From the NCBI GenBank assembly GCA_963742345.1, contig CAVULO010000009.1, forward strand, positions 1 through 64,000: a DNA stretch of 64,000 nucleotides, given 5' to 3'. The notes below the pieces were generated by a model. That model made no database searches. It worked only from the letters and a program-made list of their open reading frames with translations, and was not told where the DNA came from. This DNA comes from Pseudolabrys sp963742345 (GTDB taxonomy: Bacteria; Pseudomonadota; Alphaproteobacteria; Rhizobiales; Xanthobacteraceae). This document shows positions 8,476 to 16,326 of the stretch, in pieces (within the stretch, counting starts at the first letter, position 1; each line of letters begins with the position of its first letter). The position numbers were made by a program, and so were the translations under genes.

Positions 8476-8528
8476 TCGATACTTTTAGTATCGATTAGGA
8501 GCGCGCCAGTGTCAATACTAAAAGTATC
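8476..8528. promoter_or_regulatory. Paired palindromic operators in a divergent promoter region
   Basis: TCGATACT-TTT-AGTATCGA (8476-8494) is a perfect 8-bp-arm palindrome. AATACT-AAA-AGTATC (8514-8528) is a second copy in the opposite orientation, with centres 36 bp apart. They lie between the leftward Gp157/Rad52 genes and the rightward HTH gene, the second overlapping its likely start. This is the layout expected for a repressor that controls itself and the divergent operon. Confidence 0.7.
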
Positions 8529-8742
8529 AATTAGACAAATAAAGGCAGCTCGTAGTCTTTTGGGTTGGTCACAGGAAGAACTAGCTAACGCGGCCGGGGT
8601 TTCGCTGCCGACGATTAAGCGTCTGGAGGCCGCGGAAGGGTGGCTGGGCGGCGAAGCGACAGCTAACAAGATCCAAGTAACGCTGGAAAAAGCGGGCATC
8701 GAATTCATCGACGAGAACGGAGGCGGCCGGGCGTGCGACTAG
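8509..8742 (+). CDS. Small XRE-family transcriptional regulator
   Basis: From GTG 8509 the product has 77 residues, almost all a helix-turn-helix: RQIKAARSLLGWSQEELANA, then AGVSLPTIKRLEA, then KIQVTLEKAGIEFIDENGGG. The ending is that of the small DNA-binding proteins common beside Rhizobiales mobile elements. A start at ATG 8434 would add 25 residues that cover the operator and lack conservation, so I prefer the shorter form. It most likely binds the two palindromes at 8476-8528. Confidence 0.75.
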   Translation: MSILKVSIRQIKAARSLLGWSQEELANAAGVSLPTIKRLEAAEGWLGGEATANKIQVTLEKAGIEFIDENGGGRACD

Positions 8743-8785
8743 GTAAGCGTCAACGAATAAAGAAGCGTGGTATATAGGTATAAAC

Positions 8786-9032
8786 ATGGGACTAAACATC
8801 AAAAATGAAGTGACCTATCGTCTTACAAAGCAGCCTGGCACTGATCGGCGAGAGCTTGACCACAGCTGTCGCCAAAGTTGTTCGCCAGCGCCTTAGTCGC
8901 ATCCGTGGTGAGCGCGAGGTCGATCTAGGAGAGCGCTTATTGGCAATCGGCCGCGATTGCGCGTCTCACCTCAAAGAGCCCTTCCGCACGATTGACCACG
9001 GCGAGATGCTGTACAACGTGAAGCACCACTAA
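8786..9032 (+). pseudogene. VapB-like antitoxin, frameshifted
   Basis: ATG 8786 opens MGLNIKNEVTYRLTKQ. After one extra C near 8833-8835 the next frame continues LALIGESLTTAVAKVVRQRL and ERLLAIGRDCASHLKEPF, then TIDHGEMLY. This is the Rv0623/PSK-type VapB antitoxin family. The last residues (NVKHH) differ from the usual DERGLPR-type end, so the gene is probably decayed as well as frameshifted. The PIN-domain VapC toxin that normally follows is absent. Confidence 0.7.
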
Positions 9033-9049
9033 TTGTTTTCTGGATCGGA

Positions 9050-9439
9050 CTAGATATCTAATCCCGAATTGCTTCTGAAGCGAAAATTGATTGGTCTTCC
9101 GGCGACTGCGTCACCCAGATCAGGACTAAATGAAAATGGCGTACATCGTTTAAAGGTTTGTATAACGGCCATGCGGTAGCGAAGTCTGTTTTCGACGGAA
9201 ACAGTTTTGTTTTCATATGTAACACGCGCCTTACCAAGTATTTTGCCATCGCGAGTAAAACTCAGCCGAACTACTAACTCGGCCGGGCCAGAGATATTAG
9301 GTGCTTTCCAACAAATGCGTAGCGCGGCGTAAATATCGGCAAGCGAGTTGAGCTGCTTTATAGCCTGTGCTCCGACATGTCTTGAGAGCAGCACTGTTGC
9401 GACTATTTCAGCCAGAATTATCGCACGAATGAGTTGCAT
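9050..9439 (-). CDS. Small secreted protein of unknown function
   Basis: The chosen start, ATG 9439, gives 129 residues with a signal peptide (QLIRAIILAEIVATVLLSRH, cleaved near HVGAQA). The body has AELVVRLSFTRDGKILG and later KRCTPFSFSPDLGDAVAG, a pattern resembling the TonB C-terminal fold found in short periplasmic proteins. The fold is inferred and no catalytic motif is seen. It lies 40 bp downstream of the M50 protease gene on the same strand and could be co-transcribed with it. Confidence 0.65.
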   Translation of the reverse strand: MQLIRAIILAEIVATVLLSRHVGAQAIKQLNSLADIYAALRICWKAPNISGPAELVVRLSFTRDGKILGKARVTYENKTVSVENRLRYRMAVIQTFKRCTPFSFSPDLGDAVAGRPINFRFRSNSGLDI

Positions 9440-9479
9440 GATATTTCGACGTCTAGGACGAAATTGTCCCTCCGAGAGT

Positions 9480-10157
9480 TTACACATTGCCAGTCAATCG
9501 GAGGATCACTCTGAGGACGGTATCCGTTGAACTTGAGATAAGATGCGACACAAAACCAAGGTCCACGCCCAATAACGAGCCCAACAAAGGCAGGAGAATT
9601 AGCAGACCAATGAGAATTATCATTCCGTAAGGCTCAAGACGGGCAAGTTGTTTGGCCAATATATTGGGGAGCAAACCTACTGCAATGCGTCCTCCATCAA
9701 GGGGCGGTAGAGGGAATAGATTGAAAACCGCGAGAATGACATTGATGATCAGCGTGTTTTTCAGATTCAACGCAACCCACTGAGCCATCGTGACAGGCAG
9801 ATAGGTGACAAGATGAAAGCTCAAGGCAGCGACAACGGCTAACCCAATATTCATTGCAGGCCCCGCCGCCGCAACAAGCACCATGCCGACACCGGGATTC
9901 CGAAGTGCTCTGAAATTAACGGGCACCGGCTTGGCGTAGCCGAACAAGAATGGCGACCGTGCGAACAACAAAAAGCCCGGTAGAAGGATTGTGCCAAATG
10001 GATCTATATGGCGGAACGGATTGAGGCTGACACGCCTAAGTCGCGACGCCGTATCGTCACCGAGGAAGCGGGCGACATATCCGTGAGCAGCTTCGTGAAA
10101 AGTGATGGCGATAAGGACCGGTAGCAACCAGATTGAAACGACGTAAATCATGTCCAT
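9480..10157 (-). CDS. Site-2 protease family (M50) membrane metalloprotease
   Basis: The 225-residue membrane protein has the zinc motif HEAAH at residues 21-25 inside the first transmembrane region (ITFHEAAHGYVARFLGDDTA) and the second motif NLFPLPPLDGGR near residue 150. It has about five or six hydrophobic segments and no PDZ domain, so it belongs to the short S2P-like subgroup that cleaves substrates within membranes. The substrate is unknown. It is divergent from nothing nearby and shares its strand with the genes on both sides. Confidence 0.85.
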   Translation of the reverse strand: MDMIYVVSIWLLPVLIAITFHEAAHGYVARFLGDDTASRLRRVSLNPFRHIDPFGTILLPGFLLFARSPFLFGYAKPVPVNFRALRNPGVGMVLVAAAGPAMNIGLAVVAALSFHLVTYLPVTMAQWVALNLKNTLIINVILAVFNLFPLPPLDGGRIAVGLLPNILAKQLARLEPYGMIILIGLLILLPLLGSLLGVDLGFVSHLISSSTDTVLRVILRLTGNV

Positions 10158-10199
10158 TCTGGATAATCCGATATGGCGGCACTGGTTACGAGTTCTGCG

Positions 10200-10922
10200 T
10201 CACTTGATCAGGTGCATAGCGTGGTACAAAAAGCTAAAGGTCGTTCCGTTGCCGATCTCCGATTTTACGGCGATGTAACCATTGATTGTTTTTATCGTTT
10301 CCCAAACCATTGCCAATCCAAAACCGCAACCGGCACCCTTCGTTGTAAAGAATGGTTCAAAAATTTGACCAAGAACAGCTTCGGCAATTCCCACGCCCGT
10401 GTCTGCTATTTCGATAAGAACATGGTGGGCGTGCGCGCCGTTCGCAAAACCAGGATTGAGTATCGTATCCGCAATGTTTGTTGCGCAGATTTGAAGCGTA
10501 CCGCCATTCGGCATAGCGTGGCGGGCGTTGACGACGAGATTACAGAACATCTCCTCGAATTGGCCTACGGCAATTTTTATCGGCCAAAGATCCAGCTCAA
10601 GCTCCAGTCGAAGTTGGATATCTTCACCCAAAAGCAGCTGAAGCAATGGCGACAAGTCTGAAAGGACCTCTTGAATGTCGAGTACCGCTAGATGGCTATC
10701 TTCGGTCCCCGTAATTTTTAATAGCTGCGTGGCCTGCGCGGTTGCCTGACCGACTGCCCCCTTTACTAAAGAGAGTTTTTCACGAGTGTCTGGCGGAATA
10801 GAATTGTCGCTGATCAGCAAATCCATTGCTGAACGGGCGACCGATAACTCATGAATAACATTGTGCGCCATCATAGGGACGAGCCGAACGAATTCATTTG
10901 TTCCTCGATCTTCCATCGTCAA
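10200..10922 (-). CDS. Histidine kinase-like ATPase protein without a sensor domain
   Basis: The 240-residue protein has a short N-terminal helical region with AHNVIHELSVARSAMDLL in the place of a dimerisation H-box. A complete HATPase domain follows: N-box NLVVNARHAMP near residue 130, G1 DTGVGI near 175, F-box FEPFFTTK and G2 GCGFGLAMV. There is no PAS, GAF or membrane segment and no receiver domain. The region around the putative phospho-His is unusual (HNVIHE rather than HDFNN or HEIRN). It could be a cytoplasmic kinase fed by another sensor. No cognate regulator is adjacent. Confidence 0.7.
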   Translation of the reverse strand: MTMEDRGTNEFVRLVPMMAHNVIHELSVARSAMDLLISDNSIPPDTREKLSLVKGAVGQATAQATQLLKITGTEDSHLAVLDIQEVLSDLSPLLQLLLGEDIQLRLELELDLWPIKIAVGQFEEMFCNLVVNARHAMPNGGTLQICATNIADTILNPGFANGAHAHHVLIEIADTGVGIAEAVLGQIFEPFFTTKGAGCGFGLAMVWETIKTINGYIAVKSEIGNGTTFSFLYHAMHLIK

Positions 10923-11084
10923 AACTCCCGATGAGACGAACTACTCGAATCAAATCCGGATTTCAAAATATCAGGGTCGTGTGCAGCAGGAAAATCCGAC
11001 TTGCCTCTTGGGCTGGCTATGCAGGCGCTTCCTTGGAGGCCCAGTAATGACGAATACCTTCCGGTGAGAAGCGAGCGTTGGATT
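10923..11084. other. Intergenic region upstream of the kinase gene
   Basis: This stretch contains the promoter region for the leftward kinase gene. I see no palindrome or recognisable gene in it before the hairpin at 11085. Confidence 0.35.
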
Positions 11085-11111
11085 GGAAAGACCGCAATGA
11101 GCGGTCTTTCC
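11085..11111 (-). terminator. Terminator hairpin after the terminase operon
   Basis: GGAAAGACCGC / GCGGTCTTTCC form a perfect 11-bp stem with loop AATGA. It lies about 30 bp beyond the stop of the leftward terminase gene and could act in both directions, although the T-tracts are short. Confidence 0.7.
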
Positions 11112-11142
11112 ATCCGTTTCAGCTAACCCTCATCTCCAATGG

Positions 11143-12681
11143 CTAGTATTGGATCCACGCTCGTACCACGAGAAACGGACCGTTGGGCATTTGGGGCCTG
11201 CCACCAGCCATAATGCCGGGCGCTTTGGGATCCAGCTGCTGTGGGCAACTAGAAAGTTGGGGCTGCGAGTTAAGGCCGAGGGCCATCGTCCCCGACCGCG
11301 TGACATTGGTTCTCGAGAAGTCAATGTCGTCCTGTCTAACAAGCCAGTCCAGGAACTGGGTCATTGCGTCTACTTGATCATCGTGCTGACCATGTGGAAA
11401 CTGAACGACCTCCCCGATGAATTCTGACCTGAACGGAGCGTCCTTTCGAATTCGGACGCGGCCGGTCAGAAGCTTTTCGACGTGCCTGCGAAAGCGCGTC
11501 TTTTTGGAACTACGAGGCGTTACGGCATGGGTCCGCCTCTGTTGCCTTTTCGACAGCGCCGAGATGAGCGCCGGTCCGTTCGCCGTATTTTCGATCAGGA
11601 TGGGGGCGCCAACGTTGCTTTTGGCAAAACTCTTGGTCATTGCCACTAGGGTTGGGAAATCACATCGCTTGCGAAACTGATTCACAAGGAAGTGATTGTC
11701 GCCGTTTGAAGCCCACAGCTGCACTACGCTGAAGCTTCGACCATCCCCTTCATCTACCCCCGGATCCACACTGATGAAGTGCGGCAAGGTCTGAATGCGG
11801 TCCAAATCGTACGACATGAAATGATGCGGAGTGAGAGACGGAAGCGATTGTCCGTCGGCGTCTTGCTGGTACAGCAGTTCGAAGCAAGGATTGACGTTTC
11901 TTAAACGTAGGTTTTTGATCTCCGCAAGATCATAGGCATCGGGGCGCAACAGGTCGTCCTTTTTGCGGTGCCAGGTCCCATATGCTGTTTGGTATGACTG
12001 ATCGCGCGGTGCGATCATGGGCAGGGCAATATGTGTCCAGTCACCATCTTCTAAAAGAGCCGCAGAAAGATCGAGTTCATGCACGCGGTGGCCGACGACC
12101 ACCAGGCGACCTTTTTTGCGGTTATTGAACCGCGACAAAACGTTGGAGTAAAACGTTTCAATAGTTTGCTTGAGTCGTTTCGGGTAGCCCGCATCGGACA
12201 CGTTATGGGGATCGTCAACAATGATAATGTCCGCACCGAAGCCGGTGATGCTACCGTCGAACGCCACGGCGTATAGCTTACCGCCATCCGTCGTTGCGAA
12301 ATCGTTGACTCTGGCGTGCCCTTTCGCGATCCGTGTATTGAAGACTTCCTTGAACCAGGAAGCCTGTAGAATTGATCGGATATCGCGAGAAATACTCTCA
12401 CTCAGGTCCTGAGAGTACGTTACGATCATCACGCTTGTTTTCGGCTTCTGCGCCAAGATCCATGCCGCTAAGGACACGGAGCATAAGTACGTTTTCAGAT
12501 GCCGGGCTGGCATGTTGACCAAAAGTCGCTTTGCGCGTCCTTCGGCCAGGTCAGTTAGGTGCGTTGCGAGGAGTTCGAGATATCGGTCCTCACTAACGAC
12601 CGTCCCATTGAGTTCGCGGAGGGCTTTCGACGCGAAAGCCAAAAAATCTTGACGAAGGGCTTTTTTCACTTCCGTTTTCAT
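11143..12681 (-). CDS. Phage terminase large subunit
   Basis: The 512-residue protein has the two-domain design of large terminases. The N-terminal ATPase has a Walker A-like LLVNMPARHLKT near residue 60 and a Walker B IIIVDDPH near 150. The RNase H-fold nuclease has HFISVDPGVDEG near 300, a central IENTANG and the distal acidic HDDQVDAM near 440. In phages it packages DNA into proheads. Its ATG overlaps the stop of the DUF5681 gene (ATGA). No portal or capsid gene follows. Confidence 0.85.
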   Translation of the reverse strand: MKTEVKKALRQDFLAFASKALRELNGTVVSEDRYLELLATHLTDLAEGRAKRLLVNMPARHLKTYLCSVSLAAWILAQKPKTSVMIVTYSQDLSESISRDIRSILQASWFKEVFNTRIAKGHARVNDFATTDGGKLYAVAFDGSITGFGADIIIVDDPHNVSDAGYPKRLKQTIETFYSNVLSRFNNRKKGRLVVVGHRVHELDLSAALLEDGDWTHIALPMIAPRDQSYQTAYGTWHRKKDDLLRPDAYDLAEIKNLRLRNVNPCFELLYQQDADGQSLPSLTPHHFMSYDLDRIQTLPHFISVDPGVDEGDGRSFSVVQLWASNGDNHFLVNQFRKRCDFPTLVAMTKSFAKSNVGAPILIENTANGPALISALSKRQQRRTHAVTPRSSKKTRFRRHVEKLLTGRVRIRKDAPFRSEFIGEVVQFPHGQHDDQVDAMTQFLDWLVRQDDIDFSRTNVTRSGTMALGLNSQPQLSSCPQQLDPKAPGIMAGGRPQMPNGPFLVVRAWIQY

Positions 12682-13101
12682 TTTGATGTCTCCATTTGAT
12701 TTGGGGTTTCAGCTTGGATTTCAGTAGCTACAGCCCGACGTCTCACCTCGCGATCGATGAAGTCATCGATGAGGGTGAGGTCTTCAGGCGTCGCTTGGTC
12801 TGGGTATTCGTCGTTGGTGGTGACGCGCGTGCAAAACGCCAAGAGGGCAGTTGCAGCGCGCAGGTTGCCGCCGATCGCTGAGCGGACAAGCGCTCTGGCG
12901 ATCGCGCGGGCATTTGAAAGTTCAGTCTGACCGTCGTTCCCGCAGACACCCGACAGGTCGCTGAGCTCTTCAACCAACTCGGCCTTGAGAACTCTTGACC
13001 TGTTTCGGACGCCCACTTGGGTTTCCGCTTTGGCCCAATTTAAATCGGGTGGCGATGGGGGGCGACTTGTAGCCGACGGATTTCTTCTGTTCGTCACTCA
13101 T
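12678..13101 (-). CDS. DUF5681-type protein (possible small terminase), one-base frameshift
   Basis: ATG 13101 opens MSDEQKKSVGYKSPP and then RFKLGQSGNPSGRPKQVKS, the hallmark N-terminus of DUF5681 proteins. The frame then shifts within 12987-12990 (TCTC on the coding strand, where three bases are expected). It continues LKAELVEELSDLSG and RAIARALVRSAIGGN to the stop, for about 140 residues in all. DUF5681 genes commonly precede terminase genes, which suggests a DNA-recognition role in packaging. That role is inference. The gene is in an overlapping pair with the large terminase. Confidence 0.75.
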
Positions 13102-13107
13102 AATAAT

Positions 13108-13147
13108 GCCTCTTTGCTTTGCCGATCATGCGATGGCGCAAAGAGGC
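13108..13147. repeat. Inverted repeat upstream of the DUF5681 gene
   Basis: GCCTCTTTGC (13108-13117) and GCAAAGAGGC (13138-13147) are perfect 10-bp arms around a 20-base spacer. They lie within 7 bp of the DUF5681 start codon on its upstream side. They could be an operator or a messenger leader hairpin. Confidence 0.5.
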
Positions 13148-13525
13148 CTGAGATCTCCGCTTATCGACGATCACTCAATAAACGATCGCCCGCTGCCAAC
13201 TGCGTTAGTTGGCGGAAGGGATCAAACGTGAGTACGGTCGGAGCAGAGCATGTCAGCGCCCGCAGGCGTTCTCGCAGTCAGCAACGTTGACGGGTGAGAC
13301 TGACTGCGAGCGTTGTCTTGCAGACACAGAGCCCGCGGGAGCCGCCATAAAAACGTTTCTGGCGGTAAATTTCAAACTGACAGCAGCAAATAAATCCTTC
13401 GTGCCAAAAGTGTCAACGCAAACCGCAATGCATAGTAATCTTTGTTGACTTTAAGCATTGCATCGGGGGCATCGGGATCACCGTGTCATGCCCCCGATGC
13501 CCCCGATGCCCCCGGTGCGCGCTTG
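13148..13525. other. Gap between helicase and DUF5681 genes
   Basis: No coding sequence is convincing here. Near its left-strand exit from the helicase gene, 13460-13518 carries GGGGCATC-type units: GCATCGGGGGCAT (13460-13472) is mirrored by ATGCCCCCGATGC (13489-13501), followed by another CCCCGATGC unit. It can fold as a long GC hairpin and may terminate the helicase transcript, though no T-run follows. The rest is AT-richer and featureless to me. Confidence 0.4.
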
Positions 13526-15110
13526 TTAGTCCGTGCGACGCCGAACTGCGTAAGTGGCACGACCGCAGCGTCCGGTGGGGCTTTGCCGTGTCAGCACATA
13601 TCCGCCTATCTGGGTGTTTGTTAGTCTTTGAAGATAAGCGGCGAGGAACTGCCGCCCTCGACCTTGGTGATCGATAATCTCGCACACGGGATCGGCGAGG
13701 TCGCGTACGGCGACGGGGCGATCACCGTGGCATTCGTTCCAGACCACAAACAGCTCTTCGTTTTGCGCGCGTTCTGGGTCGCTGGCCTTAAGCGTGTCGA
13801 TGCGCTCAATCGGATCACGAGCGCCTAGCGACACAAGCGGGTCGCGGCACCACGACGCCCACTCCTCAAAGCTTCCCAGCGGCCGGCCGTGTTGCAGGCT
13901 TGTCAGATTTTGCCGCCCCCAACGCCATATCGAGAGGACAGCCGCAAGCAGTTCAGCCCGACGACGTTGAATGTCTTCAAGGAAGTTAGAAGAGAATCGG
14001 CGTTGTTCGGGATTCTCACAACGCGCGTCAAGCTCGCATACAACAAATCGTCGAACCAAATCCTCAGAGATCGCCAAGTCATTTCCGGTCATCGCGATAA
14101 ATGCTTTACACGAGAGCTGCAACATCTGCGTAGCCCCAAGTCTGCGCGAAACAATTACCGGGCCTTCCGTCAACGCCTGGGACAGGAGATCTGATTTCAA
14201 GGCTCGCCCGTTGACGTTGTCGATGAAAATCATTTGCTTGCCTTCGACCAAACCGGCAGTGAGTCGTTTGTCGAGCTCGTTACGGCTTTCACCGACCGTA
14301 AAGGGTGGGGGAATAGTCCCGAACGCAATGGTGCTGATCGCGCGGACCAGCAGTCCCTTGCCGGTGCCCGAACCTGAAATCGCCGGTGCTCGCACGACAA
14401 CGCCAGGCGCGAGTTGTAATGATGACCGGCATACCGCAGTTAAGAGCGCCGATAGAAAAGTGCTTTCGTCTAGTCCTGGCGGTTTTCCTACATCAACGAC
14501 TTCGACGTTCAGTGATGCGTCGCTTCGGCAGGTTGCGTCAGCGAACGGAAAGGTTCGAAACGCCTCTCGAAGTTTGCTTAATGCGACTTCGGCGTCCAGT
14601 TTTGTAGGACTTTCCTGCAGCAACGGAAGCGCCGGAATTCTCGCGCACCACATTCCGGTATTGGTGTCGTATCCCTCGCCAATTCGTATGCCTCCGTTTG
14701 AATCAAGGAGGGGTGACGTAGTAATTCCGACAAGTGGTCGCAGCCCCCATTCTCCGGACAGGCTCAGAAACATTTCAGCTACACCTGACGGAAGAGACAC
14801 GGGCTCCATGCCGTTCTTGACCGGTCGGCGCCACTGGACGGCATACCCTGTGTGCTTCGATGATGACGTTTTGACGCTTCAACTGAATTACCCGCGGAAG
14901 CCCGGTTGTTGAATTGTGCACCAACTTAACCGGCGAGCCGCGTTCAAACAGATTTACATCTGTCATTAAATGATCGCGCAGCCTGCGTGCTGTCGCGGGT
15001 AGGTCGGCATCGTCGACGAGTAACGTTGGGAGCGAACCAACTTCTTTTGATTTCTCGGCGCGCTTGTTGTTAGGCGGCCGACGAGTTCTAGCTTTTGTGT
15101 CCTTGATCAT
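13526..15110 (-). CDS. Phage-type P-loop helicase/primase C-terminal protein, one-base frameshift
   Basis: Two frames join into about 527 residues. The first, from ATG 15110, runs PTLLVDDADLPATARRLRDHL through IEAHRVCRP. The second resumes near 14840 as KNGMEPVSLPSGVAEMF. The overall length implies one extra base. The core has Walker A (SGSGTGKGLLV), Walker B (QMIFIDNVNG) and a sensor-like AFIAMTGNDL followed by DLVRRFVVCEL, as in DUF927 and D5-like primase-helicases of phages and satellites. No primase domain is visible. It probably unwinds DNA during element replication. Confidence 0.65.
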
Positions 15111-15808
15111 ATTTGATTCCTCTAAAGGCGGGCCGAGGAATCAGAGAACGTCGACACGGCGAATAACATCCAAGGAGACGCCTACGAAATACGTAGCGCT
15201 TCACCCAATGTACGTTTAATTCGTCAGTAGCGAGCACTTCTAGCCCTGGACCAGCCGGTTTGATTTTTAGTTTTGACTGACCAGGCACGAGGAACGGGCA
15301 AAACGCCCAAGTCTCGTAAGACCACCGAAAACGTGGCCACCATTCTGACGAGTTAGATATGTCTTATGAAAGTGGCCATTCGAGGGCGGACAGCTTGATG
15401 TGGAATTTGAGCGACAAAAGGCTTTGCGCGATTGCTGCCGGCAGCGTGCCTTCGAGGTGTCATCCTCCTGCCGCGCGCGCCGTGGAAATTGACATGGCCA
15501 ACGCAAGAATGGCGGCGATGCGACCGCGTAGATCAATCGCCGGAGCCGTTACATCCTGACCTGCGCGACGGCCTGGGCATTCGCGGTCTGTACCACCCGC
15601 TCATGATCGTCTCGGAGCCTAGGCAATTCGGTCCTGTGAACACTTCGAAAAATAAAATTCCCTGTTAGTTTCCCTGTTAGCAGGGAATTATAAAAAAGAG
15701 TGAAAGGACACTATGCAATCTTAGGTTGCTAGCCCCCAACGTTATGCAGCCTTTATTCCAATCGAGGCGCGGTTACGGCCATTATGCGTTCGGCCGGATT
15801 GCGCGGTC
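15111..15808. other. Long stretch without a convincing gene before tRNA-Gly
   Basis: On the minus strand 15088-15288 has an open frame of 66 codons from GTG (ELNVHWVKRYVFRRRLLG) that may be a small phage-type gene, but it has no good ribosome binding site. I found nothing else coding. The right end must contain the promoter for the tRNA-Gly/tRNA-Trp/secE transcript, and a repeat cluster sits at 15657-15689. Confidence 0.4.
15657..15689. repeat. Tandem TTCCCTGTTAG repeat with inverted copy
   Basis: TTCCCTGTTAG occurs twice in tandem (15658-15668 and 15670-15680) and is followed at once by the inverted arm CAGGGAATT (15681-15689), which pairs with AATTCCCTG. It lies 120 bp before tRNA-Gly at the edge of the accessory block. 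It could be an element end or a regulatory hairpin. Confidence 0.5.
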
Positions 15809-15882
15809 GCGGGTGTAGCTCAATGGTAGAGCAACAGCCTTCCAAGCTGATGACGACGGTTCGATTCCGTTCACCCGCTCCA
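15809..15882 (+). tRNA. tRNA-Gly (TCC)
   Basis: The 74-base cloverleaf has acceptor arms GCGGGTG/CACCCGC, D-arm GCTC..GAGC, anticodon loop CTTCCAA (TCC) and T-loop TTCGATTC, with CCA encoded. It is the first gene of the stable cluster leading into secE. The preceding accessory block ends nearby, so this tRNA is a candidate integration target. Confidence 0.95.
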
Positions 15883-15973
15883 GCCTGCTTCAATGAACTT
15901 GCAAACGCGCCATGTATAATGCATGACATCGCGGCGGCGGACCCTTATATGGTCCGCCGCATCCGCTTTACGG

Positions 15974-16050
15974 AGGAGTGTAGCTCAATGGCTAGAGCAC
16001 CGGTCTCCAAAACCGGGGGTTGCAGGTTCGAAGTCCTGCCACTCCTGCCA
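15974..16050 (+). tRNA. tRNA-Trp (CCA)
   Basis: The 77-base cloverleaf has acceptor arms AGGAGTG/CACTCCT, anticodon stem CCGGT/ACCGG with loop CTCCAAA (anticodon CCA), T-loop GTTCGAAG and an encoded CCA end. Its place directly before secE-nusG is the usual bacterial arrangement. Confidence 0.95.
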
Positions 16051-16085
16051 GGGCGGACCGGACATTAGAGATTGAGTGTGCGCAG

Positions 16086-16313
16086 ATGAGCGACCAAGCT
16101 CCGGCAGAGGTGAGACGCAAACGGGTCAGTCCTTTCCGCTTCCTGCAGGAAGTGCGCGAGGAAACGCGCAAGGTGACCTGGCCGTCGCGTCGGGAAACCG
16201 CGATTACCACCGCCATGGTGTTCGTCATGGTGGCGATCGCATCGGTTTTTTTCCTGGTTGCAGATCAATTGATCCGCATTGTCGTTACCTTCGTGCTCGG
16301 CATTGGAACCTGA
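16086..16313 (+). CDS. secE: Preprotein translocase subunit SecE
   Basis: The 75-residue protein has an amphipathic cytoplasmic segment (FLQEVREETRKVTWPSRRET, the SecE hallmark) followed by a single transmembrane helix (AMVFVMVAIASVFFLVADQL). It clamps the two halves of SecY in the Sec channel. ATG 16086 is chosen because the segment upstream overlaps the tRNA-Trp 3' end. It lies 13 bp before nusG and is co-transcribed with it. Confidence 0.95.
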   Translation: MSDQAPAEVRRKRVSPFRFLQEVREETRKVTWPSRRETAITTAMVFVMVAIASVFFLVADQLIRIVVTFVLGIGT

Positions 16314-16326
16314 AGGTTCAAGAGCG

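Larger units (their letters stand above)
6927..15110. mobile_element. Degenerate phage- or satellite-like accessory block
   Basis: The block holds single-strand annealing (Rad52-HNH), Gp157, a divergent repressor-like regulator, large terminase, DUF5681 protein and helicase genes. Three ordinary genes (9050-10922) are embedded. No integrase, capsid, portal, tail or lysis gene is present. It ends near tRNA-Gly at 15809, a common type of integration site. The boundaries are inferred from gene content; I found no convincing direct att repeats. Confidence 0.45.

Noticed and set aside
10173..10661. Plus-strand frame of 162 codons opposite the histidine kinase
   Set aside because: It is the antisense of the HATPase motifs and has no homology I can recognise.
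13460..13518. CRISPR-like array of GGGGCATC units
   Set aside because: The units are only 8-9 bases, contiguous and mirrored, with no spacers. It is a simple repeat or hairpin.
13971..14912. Plus-strand open frame of 313 codons opposite the helicase
   Set aside because: It is antisense to a gene with Walker motifs and its translation is Ser/Arg-rich without conserved sequence.
15088..15288. Small gene on the minus strand upstream of the helicase
   Set aside because: The only start is GTG without a ribosome binding site, and I do not recognise the 66-residue product, so it is mentioned but not called.
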